DNA from: Oscillospiraceae bacterium
Lineage (GTDB): Bacteria > Bacillota > Clostridia > Oscillospirales > Ruminococcaceae
DNA length: 64,000 bases
Reading direction: 5' to 3'
Assembly: GCA_017847885.1 (NCBI GenBank)
Contig: JAGAUA010000020.1
Coordinates: 1-64,000, forward strand
The translations under genes and the position numbers were made by a program. Positions 33,754 to 43,034 of the stretch are shown here, in pieces; the stretch's first letter is position 1; each line of letters starts with the position of its first letter. The notes under the pieces are model-generated. The model did no database searches, was not told where the DNA came from, and saw only the letters and a program-made list of their open reading frames with translations.

Positions 33754-35088
33754 ATGGCAATCTCACTTAATACGAAATATTTACAGAATTTTATTGCACC
33801 TCACGAGATGCAGTCCGCTAAGGCTGCAACCGAGCTGGCTGCAAAAACTCTTATGGAGCGTTCGGGCGCAGGAAACGACTTCCTTGGCTGGGTCGACCTT
33901 CCCACAAATTACGATAAAGAGGAATTTGCGAGAATAAAGGCTGCTGCCGAGAAGATAAAGAAGCAGTCCGACGTTCTTATCGTAATAGGCATCGGCGGTT
34001 CATATCTGGGCGCAAGAGCGGCTATCGAGCTTCTCAGATCGCCTCTTTACAACAACCTTAAAAAGGATACCCCCGAGATCTACTACGTGGGCAACAACAT
34101 CAGCCCCACATATCTTAACGAGATCATTTCTCTTTGCGACGGCAAGGATTTTTCCGTAAACGTAATTTCCAAGTCGGGTACAACTACCGAGCCTGCACTT
34201 GCTTTCAGAGTGTTCCGCGAAATGGTTGAAAAGAAGTACGGCAAGGATGGCGCAAAGGACAGAATTTTCTGCACCACCGACAAGGCAAGAGGTACACTGA
34301 AGCAGCTTGCCGATACCGAGGGCTACGAGACCTTTGTTATTCCGGATGATGTGGGCGGAAGATTTTCCGTTCTTACAGCGGTTGGACTTCTCCCCATTGC
34401 GGTTGCAGGCTGCGATATTGACGCTATCATGGCAGGTGCTAAGCAGGCGCAGGACGAGCTTTGCGCTGACTTTGACAACAACGACTGCTATAAGTATGCT
34501 GCAATCAGAAACATTCTTTATTCCAAGAACAAGTCTGTTGAAATGCTGGTTTCCTACGACCCCAGCTTTGCAATGATGGCAGAGTGGTGGAAGCAGCTTT
34601 TCGGCGAGAGCGAGGGTAAGGACAACAGAGGTATTTTCCCCGCTTCCGCAATTTTCTCCACAGACCTTCACTCTCTCGGTCAGTTCATTCAGGACGGCTC
34701 CAGAATTATGTTTGAGACGGTTGTGGATATCAAGAAGCCCAAGCAGGATTTCTTCCTTGAGGACGATGCGGAAAACCTTGACGGTTTGAACTTCCTCACA
34801 AATCAGAATATGTCCGTCGTAAACAGAAAGGCTTTCGAGGGCACGGTCCTTGCTCACACAGAGGGCGGAGTTCCCAACATCGTTCTTGAGCTTGACGATA
34901 CAACGGAAAAGAGCTTCGGCTATATGGTATACTTCTTTGAAAAGGCTTGCGCTGTAAGCGGCTATATGCTGGGAGTAAATCCCTTCAACCAGCCCGGCGT
35001 TGAAAGCTACAAGAAGAATATGTTTGCTCTTCTCGGCAAGCCGGGATATGAGGATCAGAAGGCTGCTCTCGAAGCAAAGCTTGGCTGA
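33754..35088 (+). CDS. pgi: Glucose-6-phosphate isomerase
   Basis: Interconverts glucose-6-phosphate and fructose-6-phosphate in glycolysis. ATG 33754 lies after GGAGGAG; the earlier in-frame ATG at 33739 overlaps that site. The 444-aa protein has the sugar-phosphate loops [14 protein letters not shown] and [12 protein letters not shown], with [16 protein letters not shown] and QFIQDGSR. Its length matches the shorter Firmicute enzymes. It has its own promoter. Confidence 0.96.
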   Translation: MAISLNTKYLQNFIAPHEMQSAKAATELAAKTLMERSGAGNDFLGWVDLPTNYDKEEFARIKAAAEKIKKQSDVLIVIGIGGSYLGARAAIELLRSPLYNNLKKDTPEIYYVGNNISPTYLNEIISLCDGKDFSVNVISKSGTTTEPALAFRVFREMVEKKYGKDGAKDRIFCTTDKARGTLKQLADTEGYETFVIPDDVGGRFSVLTAVGLLPIAVAGCDIDAIMAGAKQAQDELCADFDNNDCYKYAAIRNILYSKNKSVEMLVSYDPSFAMMAEWWKQLFGESEGKDNRGIFPASAIFSTDLHSLGQFIQDGSRIMFETVVDIKKPKQDFFLEDDAENLDGLNFLTNQNMSVVNRKAFEGTVLAHTEGGVPNIVLELDDTTEKSFGYMVYFFEKACAVSGYMLGVNPFNQPGVESYKKNMFALLGKPGYEDQKAALEAKLG

Positions 35089-35102
35089 TAAAAATCAAGG
35101 TG

Positions 35103-35156
35103 CTTAACATCGGGCGGAGGACAGCCGTTGGCGGTGGAAAACCGCTCGGTGTTGAT
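35103..35156 (+). other. Structured intergenic RNA element of unknown role
   Basis: AACATCGGGCGG (35106-35117) pairs fully with CCGCTCGGTGTT (35142-35153) with two wobble pairs. An inner GCCG/CGGT stem sits within. The outer pairing can extend by one or two bases. No T-run follows, so it is not an intrinsic terminator. It precedes the P-loop protein gene. Confidence 0.4.
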
Positions 35157-35191
35157 AAAATATGCCGCAAAAGGCAGAACGGAGTGTTTTT

Positions 35192-35602
35192 ATGGTAAAA
35201 ATTATTACAGGAACTAAGGGTACGGGTAAAACCAAGATTTTAATTGATATGATCAACAATGCTGCAAAGTCCACAGACGGTTATGTTGTCTGCATCGACA
35301 AGAGCGAGAAGCTCAGATACGATATTCCCAACACGGTAAGGATCGTTGACACAGAGGCAAACAACATCTACTCCTTCGAGGCTTTCTACGGTCTTGTTGC
35401 AGGTCTTGTTGCAGGCAACTACGATATCAAGGAGATCTTCGTTGACTCTATCCTCAAGGTAGGCGGCGCTGATTTCGAGGCTCTGGGTGCTATGTTCAAC
35501 AAGCTTGAAAAGCTCACAGGCAACGACGTTGAGATCGTATTTACGGTTTCCGCAGACAAGGCTGACCTCCCCGAGAGCGTTGCTAAGTATTCCGTAAAAT
35601 AA
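35192..35602 (+). CDS. Small P-loop ATP-binding protein
   Basis: ATG 35192 (MVKIITGTKGTGKTKILIDM) follows ACGGAG; the frame is open to 35162. The 136-aa product has a Walker A loop (GTKGTGKT, residues 7-14) and a possible Walker B (IKEIFVDSIL). It lacks further ATPase domains. Small proteins of this type occur in Clostridia and are sometimes called PilT-like, but nothing here supports motility. It lies between pgi and yceD-rpmF. Confidence 0.7.
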   Translation: MVKIITGTKGTGKTKILIDMINNAAKSTDGYVVCIDKSEKLRYDIPNTVRIVDTEANNIYSFEAFYGLVAGLVAGNYDIKEIFVDSILKVGGADFEALGAMFNKLEKLTGNDVEIVFTVSADKADLPESVAKYSVK

Positions 35603-35617
35603 ATTCCCGAAATGGTA

Positions 35618-35646
35618 TTGACATATTCAAATGAGTATGTTATAAT
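35618..35646 (+). promoter_or_regulatory. yceD-rpmF promoter
   Basis: TTGACA (35618-35623), 17 bases, TATAAT (35641-35646): perfect consensus. Confidence 0.92.
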
Positions 35647-35672
35647 AATTGCTGTTATGTTTGGGGTGTAGT

Positions 35673-36122
35673 ATGGTTATTGACTTGAAACAGCTCTATA
35701 ATATCACAGGCGAAAGGCTTGCGCTGGACTATACTGCCGGCGGTGAGCGGCTTGCCGAAATTAAGGGCTACAGTTTTTCCAACCCTATAACAATTAAAGG
35801 TGCTATCGTAAACCGTGCAGGAGTAGTGATGCTTAAATATACTGCGGCGTTTACTCTGCACGCTTGCTGCGACAGATGTCTTACCGAGTTTGACCGTGAT
35901 TACAGCTTCGATTTCGAGCATATCCTCGTCCGCTCGCTTAACGGCGACGATGACGACGAGTATATCGTTACGGAGTCGGATAAGCTTGATATGGACGAAC
36001 TTGCGGTCATGGATTGTCTGCTGCAAATGCCTTCAAAGATGCTCTGCAAGGAGGATTGCCGTGGGCTATGCCCGAAATGCGGAACGGATTTGAATCAAAA
36101 TGAATGCGACTGTAATGGTTAG
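35673..36122 (+). CDS. DUF177 (YceD-like) protein upstream of rpmF
   Basis: ATG 35673 (MVIDLKQLYNITGERL) follows GGGGTG; the frame is open to 35649. The 149-aa protein has the DUF177 pattern, with a CDRCLTEF motif in the middle and a C-terminal Cys cluster (CKEDCRGLCPKCGTDLNQNECDC). The family is regularly found just before the L32 gene and is implicated in 23S rRNA maturation in bacteria and plants. It is co-transcribed with rpmF. Confidence 0.9.
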   Translation: MVIDLKQLYNITGERLALDYTAGGERLAEIKGYSFSNPITIKGAIVNRAGVVMLKYTAAFTLHACCDRCLTEFDRDYSFDFEHILVRSLNGDDDDEYIVTESDKLDMDELAVMDCLLQMPSKMLCKEDCRGLCPKCGTDLNQNECDCNG

Positions 36123-36144
36123 TAGGATAAGGAGGTGCTGAATA

Positions 36145-36327
36145 ATGGCAGTACCAAAGAGAAAGGTATCAAAGTCCAGACGTGATAAGAGACGTTCGGC
36201 TGTTTGGAAGCTGGACGCACCTGCGTTCTCAAGATGCACAAACTGCGGAGCGCTGACTGCTCCTCACAAGGTTTGCAAGAACTGCGGATTCTACAAGGGC
36301 GTTGAAGTTATCAAGAAGGAAGCGTAA
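36145..36327 (+). CDS. rpmF: 50S ribosomal protein L32
   Basis: A 60-aa basic protein beginning MAVPKRKVSKSRRDKRR, with a zinc ribbon (CTNCG at 31-35 and CKNCG at 44-48). It retains all four Cys, so this is the zinc-binding form. AAGGAGG precedes the ATG, and a terminator follows the stop by about 17 bases. Confidence 0.97.
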   Translation: MAVPKRKVSKSRRDKRRSAVWKLDAPAFSRCTNCGALTAPHKVCKNCGFYKGVEVIKKEA

Positions 36328-36343
36328 TCTTGCTTTCAAAGGG

Positions 36344-36376
36344 ATAGAGGAGGAGAAATCTTCCTCTATTTTTTTG
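36344..36376 (+). terminator. Terminator after rpmF
   Basis: ATAGAGGAGGA (36344-36354) pairs with TCTTCCTCTAT (36359-36369) with one wobble around GAAA, followed by T7. Confidence 0.92.
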
Positions 36377-36404
36377 TAAAAATGTCAATGAAGGGAAAAT
36401 TTTT

Positions 36405-37706
36405 ATGGCGGTTGATATCAAGTCGATAGTACACGGCTCGCCTGTTTTCGGAAAAGATATAAAGGCAGGCGACAAGCTTATTTCCGTCAACGGGCACGAA
36501 ATTGCCGATGTTCTCGATTATATGTACTATTCTGCGGAAATAAATACGGAGCTTCTTATTGAACGTGACGGCGTACAGCACACCATTCGCATTAAAAAGA
36601 GCGAATATGACGATTTGGGACTTGAATTTGAGACTTTTCTTATGGACAGCAAGCAAAGCTGCTGCAACAAGTGCATTTTCTGCTTTATTGACCAGCTTCC
36701 CAAGGGTCTGAGAGAGACCCTTTACTTCAAGGACGACGACGCAAGACTTTCCTTCCTTCAAGGAAACTACGTTACAATGACAAATCTCAGCCAGAAGGAT
36801 ATTGACAGAATTATACAGATGAGAATAAGCATCAATGTTTCGGTGCATACCACAAATCCCGAGCTGCGGTGCAAGATGATGAATAACAGGTTTGCAGGGG
36901 AAAAGCTGGATTACCTGCGGCAGTTTGCGGAAGCAGGAATACCCATGAACTGCCAGATAGTGCTTTGCCCCGGCATAAACGACGGCGCAGAGCTTGAGCG
37001 GACACTTACCGATTTGGGCAAGCTTATGCCCAACATACAGAGCATTGCGGTAGTGCCCGTGGGAGTTACCAAATTTAGGGACGGTTTGTATCCGCTGGAG
37101 CTGTTCGACAAGGAGGGAGCAGGCAGGGCGTTAGACCTTATCGAGGGCTTTCAGAAGCGGTTTTTGGAGAAATACGGCACAAGGCTTGTTTTCCCTGCGG
37201 ACGAGTTTTATATAACGGCAGACAGGCCTTTGCCGAGCGGTGAGGAATACGAGGATTATTCTCAGTACGAAAACGGCGTGGGAATGCTCCGCTCGCTTAT
37301 CGACGAATTTGACAGCGCGCTTGAAACGGCAGAGGACAGCGATATAAAGCCGTGCAGCACTTCAATTGCAACAGGCGTGCTTTCATATAAATATATTTGC
37401 AAACTTATTGAAAAAGCGGAAAAAAAGTGGCATAATATAAGCTGTAAGGTTTACAAGATACGAAACGACTTTTTCGGCGAAACAATAACCGTTACGGGTC
37501 TTATAACGGGGCAGGACCTTATCGCCCAGCTTAAAGGCAAGCCCTTGGGGGATACCCTGCTGCTTTCGTCCAATATGATAAAGAAGGACAGCGACCTTTT
37601 CCTTGACAATACCTCAATATCCGATGTGGAAAAGGCTTTGGATATAAAAATACGATTGGTAAACAACGACGGCTTTGAACTTTTTGACGCCGTTACGGGA
37701 AATTAA
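36405..37706 (+). CDS. PDZ/radical-SAM-like DUF512 protein
   Basis: The 433-aa protein begins with a PDZ-like domain (about 1-75, GDKLISVNGHEI), then a CX3CX2C cluster (CCNKCIFC) followed by FIDQLPKGLRETLYFKDDD, a radical-SAM-like fold, and a C-terminal DUF512 domain (TGVLSYKYI, YKIRNDFFGETITVTGLITG). The family is widespread in Clostridia, often next to der, as here. The cluster should bind 4Fe-4S; the reaction is unknown. It starts 19 bases before der after its own stop. Confidence 0.9.
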   Translation: MAVDIKSIVHGSPVFGKDIKAGDKLISVNGHEIADVLDYMYYSAEINTELLIERDGVQHTIRIKKSEYDDLGLEFETFLMDSKQSCCNKCIFCFIDQLPKGLRETLYFKDDDARLSFLQGNYVTMTNLSQKDIDRIIQMRISINVSVHTTNPELRCKMMNNRFAGEKLDYLRQFAEAGIPMNCQIVLCPGINDGAELERTLTDLGKLMPNIQSIAVVPVGVTKFRDGLYPLELFDKEGAGRALDLIEGFQKRFLEKYGTRLVFPADEFYITADRPLPSGEEYEDYSQYENGVGMLRSLIDEFDSALETAEDSDIKPCSTSIATGVLSYKYICKLIEKAEKKWHNISCKVYKIRNDFFGETITVTGLITGQDLIAQLKGKPLGDTLLLSSNMIKKDSDLFLDNTSISDVEKALDIKIRLVNNDGFELFDAVTGN

Positions 37707-37724
37707 AGGAACGGAGATGATAGC

Positions 37725-39056
37725 ATGGCTTTACCTGTTGTTGCGGTTGTAGGCAGACCGAATGTGGGCAAATCAACGCTTTTTAACAAGCTTGTGGGCA
37801 AAAGGCTTTCCATTGTCGAGGATACGCCCGGCGTAACGCGAGACCGTATTTACTCTGAATGTGAGTGGAGAAACAGAAAATTTATGATAGTTGATACCGG
37901 CGGTATCGAGCCGAAAAGCGATGATGTGATACTTGCACAGATGCGCCGTCAGGCGGAGCTTGCCATAGAGCGCGCGGACGTTATCGTGTTTATAACCGAT
38001 GTGAAGGCAGGCGTTACCGCGGACGACTACGATGTGTCGAGAATGCTCCGAAGAAGCGGCAAGCCTATTGTGCTGTGCGTGAATAAATGCGATACTATCG
38101 GCGAGCCGCCTGCGGATTTCTACGAGTTTTACAGTCTCGGTCTGGGCGACCCCATTGCAATTTCCGCGGCGCACGGTCACGGTTCGGGAGATATGCTTGA
38201 CGAGGTGTTCAAGTACTTCCCCGAGGATACCGATGAGGAATACGACGAGGAGTATATCAAGGTTGCTGTTATCGGCAAGCCGAATGTGGGAAAATCCTCC
38301 CTTATCAACCGAATTGCAGGGGAGGAGCGTGTTATTGTTTCGGATATCGCAGGAACGACCCGTGACGCAACTGATACGGTGATTGAAAACGAACACGGAA
38401 AATACGTGTTCATCGACACGGCAGGTATCCGCCGCAAGTCCAAGGTGCTTGAAAAAATCGAGCATTACAGCGTGCTGCGTGCATACATGGCGGTTGACCG
38501 TTCCGACGTCTGCGTTATCGTGATAGACGCCACGGTGGGCTTTACCGACCAGGACTCAAAGGTCGCAGGCTATGCCCATGAACAGGGCAAGGGCTGTATC
38601 GTTGCCATAAACAAGTGGGATGCCGTTGAGGACAAGACGGGCAGCACCATGGACGAGTTCAAGGAAAAGCTGAAAAAGGATTTCAGCTTTATGTCCTACG
38701 TTCCCTTCGTGTTCATTTCCGCAAAAACGGGTCAGCGCGTGGACAAGCTTTTCGACATGATAAACGATGTAAACCGTCAGAACAGTATGCGCGTTACCAC
38801 GGGTATGCTCAATGATGTTCTTTCCTATGCAACGACTCGCGTTCAGCCGCCCTCGGACAAGGGCAGACGGCTGAAGATATACTACATGACCCAGCCCTCC
38901 ACAAAGCCTCCTACGTTTGTTACCTTTGTGAACCGCGCGGATCTGTTCCATTTTTCGTACCAGCGTTATCTGGAAAATCAGATACGTCAGACCTTCGGTC
39001 TTGAGGGCACGCCAGTGCGGTTTATAGTACGCGAGCGCGGAAAAAATGATGATTAA
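37725..39056 (+). CDS. der: Ribosome-assembly GTPase Der
   Basis: A double-GTPase needed for 50S assembly. The 443-aa protein has two G1 loops, GRPNVGKST and GKPNVGKSS, each with its DTGG/DTAG and NKCD/NKWD motifs, and a C-terminal KH-like domain ending in FGLEGTPVRFIVRERG. Length and order are normal. It is followed 14 bases later by plsY. Confidence 0.97.
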   Translation: MALPVVAVVGRPNVGKSTLFNKLVGKRLSIVEDTPGVTRDRIYSECEWRNRKFMIVDTGGIEPKSDDVILAQMRRQAELAIERADVIVFITDVKAGVTADDYDVSRMLRRSGKPIVLCVNKCDTIGEPPADFYEFYSLGLGDPIAISAAHGHGSGDMLDEVFKYFPEDTDEEYDEEYIKVAVIGKPNVGKSSLINRIAGEERVIVSDIAGTTRDATDTVIENEHGKYVFIDTAGIRRKSKVLEKIEHYSVLRAYMAVDRSDVCVIVIDATVGFTDQDSKVAGYAHEQGKGCIVAINKWDAVEDKTGSTMDEFKEKLKKDFSFMSYVPFVFISAKTGQRVDKLFDMINDVNRQNSMRVTTGMLNDVLSYATTRVQPPSDKGRRLKIYYMTQPSTKPPTFVTFVNRADLFHFSYQRYLENQIRQTFGLEGTPVRFIVRERGKNDD

Positions 39057-39070
39057 GTGAGGAAAATAAA

Positions 39071-39751
39071 ATGCTGAATATTATCATTGCCGGGGCAATT
39101 TCGGTGATTATTTCATATCTTCTCGGAAGCTGCAATTCTTCGATAATAGTTGTCCGTCTTTTAAAGCATGAGGACATAAGAGAACACGGAAGCAAAAACG
39201 CAGGGCTTACAAACACCCTGCGCTGCTACGGAAAAATCCCTGCCCTGCTTACCCTTATCGGCGACCTTGGCAAGGGCATAGTGTCGGTGCTTCTTAGCAT
39301 ACTTGTATTCAACCTGATTGTGGGCGAGGGTGCATACGACCGCGCCACAGTCGGCTACATAGCAGGAATTTGCGCGATTTTGGGGCATATTTTCCCGATT
39401 TACTACGGCTTCAAGGGCGGCAAGGGAATTCTTGTTTCCAGCTCAATACTTATCGTTATCGACCCCCTTACCTTTGCAATAATCATACCGTTTTTCGCGG
39501 TGGTGCTTATCATTTCAAAGTATGTTTCCGTTGCTTCAATATCAGCGGCGGTGTTCTATCCTATACTGACATTCCTGCTGCATTATTTTGTTGAAGATGT
39601 AGATTTGTCTCTCTGCATTGTCCACACGGCATTGGTAGCGGTAACAAGCGTGCTTCTTATTTATATGCACAGAACTAATATTGAGCGGCTCAAAAACGGT
39701 ACGGAAAATAAATTTTTCGGCAAGAAAAAGGAGTCAACCGAGCAGAAATAA
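39071..39751 (+). CDS. plsY: Glycerol-3-phosphate acyltransferase
   Basis: Membrane enzyme that acylates glycerol-3-phosphate from acyl-phosphate, starting phospholipid synthesis. The 226-aa protein has five or so helices with the family motifs YLLGSCNSSIIV, REHGSKNAGLTNTLR and FPIYYGFKGGKGI. It lies between der and gpsA, which makes its substrate. No plsX was seen in the window. Confidence 0.93.
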   Translation: MLNIIIAGAISVIISYLLGSCNSSIIVVRLLKHEDIREHGSKNAGLTNTLRCYGKIPALLTLIGDLGKGIVSVLLSILVFNLIVGEGAYDRATVGYIAGICAILGHIFPIYYGFKGGKGILVSSSILIVIDPLTFAIIIPFFAVVLIISKYVSVASISAAVFYPILTFLLHYFVEDVDLSLCIVHTALVAVTSVLLIYMHRTNIERLKNGTENKFFGKKKESTEQK

Positions 39752-39827
39752 TTCTTTCGGGGACGGTTTTGCCGAAAACTCTAAGGCATGGAAAATACCA
39801 ACATAAAAATGAAAGGCGGTCTTTGCA

Positions 39828-40832
39828 ATGGCTAAGTTTACAATTCTGGGTATGGGCGGCTTCGGGTTAAGTCTTGCGGTAATGCTGAATAATTTCGGGC
39901 ATAACGTTACGGTGTGGTCTGCGTTTCAAAGCGAGGTGGACGACATCAAGCGCGACGGCGAAAACAAGCAGAAGCTTCCCGGCGTAAAAATCAGCGATGA
40001 GATACAGCTTACTGTGGATATGAGCTCGGTAAGCGATGCGGAAATAGTGATTTTCGGCATACCCACAAAAAAGCTTCGCGAGGTCGCGCAGAAAGCCGCG
40101 CCTTACCTTAGACCCGAGACGGTTGTTGTGAACACGGGCAAGGGACTTGAGGAGGGCACGCTGAAAAGAATGAGCGAGGTGCTTGAGGAGGAACTTCCAA
40201 ACAATCCAATCGTGGTACTCAGCGGACCGTCCCACGCGGAGGAGGTTGCCCTCGGTATGCCTACGACGGTTGTTGCCGCTTCAAAGGACAATAAGTATTC
40301 CGATTATGTCCAGAGCGTAATGTCCAACAGCACCTTCCGCGTTTACATCAACGACGACCTTGTGGGCTGCGAGCTGGGCGGCTCTCTTAAAAACGTTATT
40401 GCCCTCTGCGCAGGAATATGCGACGGCATGGGCTTCGGGGACAACACAAAGGCTGCCCTTATGACAAGGGGCATAACCGAGATTGCCCGTCTCGGCGTGG
40501 CTCTCGGCGGCAAGAAGGAGACCTTTGCAGGACTTACGGGCATAGGCGACCTTATCGTTACCTGCACGAGTATGCACAGCCGCAACCGCCGAGCAGGCAT
40601 ACTTATCGGCAAGGGAATGTCTCCCGAAAGCGCGGTTGAGCAGGTGGGCACGGTTGAGGGCTATATCTGCACAAAGGCGGCATATGAGCTGGCGAAAAAG
40701 GTCGGGGTGGATATGCCCATAACCGAGCAGTGCAACAACGTGCTTTTCAACGGATTGAGCGCAAAAACGGCGCTTAACAACCTTATGGCAAGACCCAAGC
40801 GCCACGAGGCGGAAACTGTTTGGGTGGAATAA
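39828..40832 (+). CDS. gpsA: Glycerol-3-phosphate dehydrogenase (NAD(P)+)
   Basis: Makes sn-glycerol-3-phosphate from dihydroxyacetone phosphate for phospholipids. The 334-aa protein has the nucleotide loop GMGGFGLSLA, VVLSGPSHAEEVA, the catalytic Lys in ELGGSLKNVIALCAGICDG and the late TGIGDLIVTCTSMHSRNRR motif. The usual GxGxWG reads GMGGFG. It follows plsY after 76 bases and is closed by two terminators. Confidence 0.96.
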   Translation: MAKFTILGMGGFGLSLAVMLNNFGHNVTVWSAFQSEVDDIKRDGENKQKLPGVKISDEIQLTVDMSSVSDAEIVIFGIPTKKLREVAQKAAPYLRPETVVVNTGKGLEEGTLKRMSEVLEEELPNNPIVVLSGPSHAEEVALGMPTTVVAASKDNKYSDYVQSVMSNSTFRVYINDDLVGCELGGSLKNVIALCAGICDGMGFGDNTKAALMTRGITEIARLGVALGGKKETFAGLTGIGDLIVTCTSMHSRNRRAGILIGKGMSPESAVEQVGTVEGYICTKAAYELAKKVGVDMPITEQCNNVLFNGLSAKTALNNLMARPKRHEAETVWVE

Positions 40833-40846
40833 TTCGGTTTTTTAAG

Positions 40847-40878
40847 GGGGCGGATAGTATCCGTCCCGTTATTTTTTT
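40847..40878 (+). terminator. Terminator after gpsA
   Basis: GGGGCGGAT (40847-40855) pairs with ATCCGTCCC (40859-40867) with one wobble, followed by GTTATTTTTTT. Confidence 0.85.
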
Positions 40879-40888
40879 GCACACTTTT

Positions 40889-40920
40889 TCCCCGTGATTT
40901 TTCACGGGGATTTTTTATTT
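40889..40920 (+). terminator. Second terminator before spoIIIAA
   Basis: TCCCCGTGA (40889-40897) pairs with TCACGGGGA (40902-40910), followed by TTTTTTATTT. With the preceding hairpin it insulates the sporulation operon. Confidence 0.92.
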
Positions 40921-41012
40921 AGATGTGACCTTATTCTAAACTTGTCCTTTTCCGCATAGTATTGAATAGCTGTTATTACAAAACAAAGTACGTTAAAAAA
41001 GAGGTGCGGAAA

Positions 41013-41912
41013 GTGAAAAGAGAACAGGTCACATGCTATTTCTGCGGCGAAACGGGAGCGGCGGTGAGGAAGATATCCGACGGCTTTTTCGGGGACATAC
41101 AGGAGATACGCCTGCGGATAAACCGCCCCATAGCCATTTCAATGGGGAACACCATTCGGTATGTCACAGCGGACGGTCAGCTTACATATAACCCGGAAAC
41201 GGCTTTGAAAGTGTCGGAGAAGGACTTGCGCCAGACCTTTGAGGCGGTGTGCGGATACTCGCTCCACAGCTTTAAAAATGAAATAAACGAAGGCTTTGTC
41301 ACGGTAAACGGCGGACATCGTGTGGGTCTTTGCGGCACGTCGGTGATACGCGGCGGAACGGTTGAAAACGTGAAAAACATCAGCTCGCTGAATTTTCGTA
41401 TTGCAAGAGAAATAAAGGGCTGCGCGGAGGAAATTTGCGGAAGGGTGTTTTCCTCGGGACTTCAAAGCCTGCTCATTGCAGGACCGCCCTCCTGCGGAAA
41501 AACAACGGTGCTTCGCGACCTTACGCGGATAATGGGGGGCAGATACAAGGTGGCGGTCATAGACGAACGGGGCGAGCTTGCAGCTTGCTGTTCGGGCGTT
41601 CCACAGAATGATATCGGCGCGAACACCGACATTTTTGACGGATATGACAAGCCCCATGGGATAATGACGGCGGTGAGGGTCATGTCGCCCCAGCTTGTGG
41701 TGTGCGACGAGATAGGCTCGGAGGAAGATATGGCTGCGGTGAAAACGGCTGCAAACAGCGGAGTATACACCGCCGCGACAATACACGCCGCAAGCCTTGA
41801 CGAGCTGGAACGCAAAGGTATCGGCACGGATATTTTCGGCAGCATTGCGTTTCTGAACGGTCTGGGACATATATCGCGGATAATGAAAAGGACGGTGAAC
41901 GGCTATGCTTAA
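41013..41912 (+). CDS. spoIIIAA: Stage III sporulation protein AA (ATPase)
   Basis: ATPase of the mother-cell-to-forespore channel. GTG 41013 is chosen because AGAGGTG lies just upstream; the frame is open to 40962. The 299-aa protein is a secretion-type ATPase with Walker A AGPPSCGKTTVL, an IDERGELAACCSG box and LVVCDEIGSEED. It overlaps spoIIIAB by eight bases. It is first in the eight-gene operon, which in spore formers is read by sigma-E in the mother cell; no clear sigma-E promoter was found. Confidence 0.94.
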   Translation: MKREQVTCYFCGETGAAVRKISDGFFGDIQEIRLRINRPIAISMGNTIRYVTADGQLTYNPETALKVSEKDLRQTFEAVCGYSLHSFKNEINEGFVTVNGGHRVGLCGTSVIRGGTVENVKNISSLNFRIAREIKGCAEEICGRVFSSGLQSLLIAGPPSCGKTTVLRDLTRIMGGRYKVAVIDERGELAACCSGVPQNDIGANTDIFDGYDKPHGIMTAVRVMSPQLVVCDEIGSEEDMAAVKTAANSGVYTAATIHAASLDELERKGIGTDIFGSIAFLNGLGHISRIMKRTVNGYA

Positions 41913-42408
41913 ATTATTCGGAATGGCGGTAATAATCATCGTGACGACCCTCACGGGAAGCTATTTTTCATATATGCTCAAAAGCCGCGTTATCATGCTA
42001 AAAAAGCTGAATTATATGCTGGAGGAGATAATGACGCTGCTGCGGTTCAGCTCGGCTACAGTGTATGAGATTAGGGACGCTCTTTGTCTGGACCCGCGCT
42101 TTTCCGATTTGGATTTTCTGCAAAGCATATCCTCGGAAAACGGCGTGTCCTTTCAGGAAAACTGGTGCAGTGCGGTAAAAAGCTGTCCTCTTGCGGGACT
42201 GAAGCAGGGGGATACGGCGCTTCTTGCGGATATCGGAAGAAAGCTGGGCACAAGCGATCTGGACGGTCAGACAGGAACGCTGAAGCTTCAGCAGGCGGAG
42301 CTTTCCTCGCTGATCTCGGCGGCTGAGACGGAACACGCAAAAAAAGCAAAGCTTTACCGCTCGCTGGGAGTGCTTTCGGGAGCGTTCATCTCGATAATGC
42401 TTGTTTAG
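41905..42408 (+). CDS. spoIIIAB: Stage III sporulation protein AB
   Basis: The 167-aa protein has an N-terminal membrane helix (about 3-24), a type II secretion-like helical domain with an LLRFSSATVYEI segment, and a C-terminal hydrophobic segment. It resembles GspF-like subunits, as expected for SpoIIIAB. It overlaps spoIIIAA at its start, so the two are translationally coupled. Confidence 0.9.
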   Translation: MLKLFGMAVIIIVTTLTGSYFSYMLKSRVIMLKKLNYMLEEIMTLLRFSSATVYEIRDALCLDPRFSDLDFLQSISSENGVSFQENWCSAVKSCPLAGLKQGDTALLADIGRKLGTSDLDGQTGTLKLQQAELSSLISAAETEHAKKAKLYRSLGVLSGAFISIMLV

Positions 42409-42433
42409 CGGCGGCAGGCAGGGAGGTCAAACT

Positions 42434-42628
42434 GTGGAGCTGGATTTGATTTTCAAAATAGCAGGCGTGGGGATAATCGTTGCCGTACTCAATCTCCTGC
42501 TGAAAAAAGCGGACAGAGACGAGTATGCAATGATAGTCACGATAGCAGGACTTATAGTGGTCCTTGCCATGATAATAAACGAGATCGCGTCGCTGTTTGA
42601 TACTATACAGACAGTGTTCGGCTTTTAG
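42434..42628 (+). CDS. spoIIIAC: Stage III sporulation protein AC
   Basis: GTG 42434 follows GGGAGG; the frame is open to 42401 inside spoIIIAB. The 64-aa product has two membrane helices (LIFKIAGVGIIVAVLNLLL; then AMIVTIAGLIVVLAMIINEI) and ends DTIQTVFGF, typical of SpoIIIAC. It is a small channel subunit in the outer forespore membrane. Confidence 0.93.
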   Translation: MELDLIFKIAGVGIIVAVLNLLLKKADRDEYAMIVTIAGLIVVLAMIINEIASLFDTIQTVFGF

Positions 42629-42641
42629 GAGCGGAAACATT

Positions 42642-43034
42642 ATGAACGTAAAAATCGTATCGGTCGCAGGTCTGTGCATAACCGCGGCGGTGCTGTGCAA
42701 GCTTTTCGGCAGCGACAGCAAGGAGTATGCGCTGTATATAAAGCTTGCGGCGGCGGCAGCGGTGATGTCAATGATGATCCTGTTCGTATCCCCCATAGCG
42801 GAGGCGGTGCGGAGCATATACGAAAAGGCAGGTGCCGACGAGGAGTATCTGACAGTGCTGTTCAAGGCGATGGGGATATGCTACATAACCCGTTTTTCGG
42901 GGGATATATGCAGAGACAGCGGCGAAAGCACCCTTGCGGCGCAGACGGAGCTTGCAGGAAAAATCGCGCTGATAATAATTGCCCTGCCGCTGTTTGAAAC
43001 TCTTGCGGATATTGTAACGGGTCTGGTGAAATAA
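42642..43034 (+). CDS. spoIIIAD: Stage III sporulation protein AD
   Basis: ATG 42642 (MNVKIVSVAGLCITAAVLC) follows GGAGCGGAAAC; the frame is open to 42597. The 130-aa protein has four hydrophobic segments, including AAAAVMSMMILFVSPIAEAV and KIALIIIALPLFETLADIV. It ends at the base before spoIIIAE. Confidence 0.93.
   Translation: MNVKIVSVAGLCITAAVLCKLFGSDSKEYALYIKLAAAAAVMSMMILFVSPIAEAVRSIYEKAGADEEYLTVLFKAMGICYITRFSGDICRDSGESTLAAQTELAGKIALIIIALPLFETLADIVTGLVK

Noticed and set aside
40931..40962. CATAGTAT as a sigma-E -10 for spoIIIAA
   Set aside because: The -10 matches six of eight positions, but no acceptable -35 lies at the right distance.
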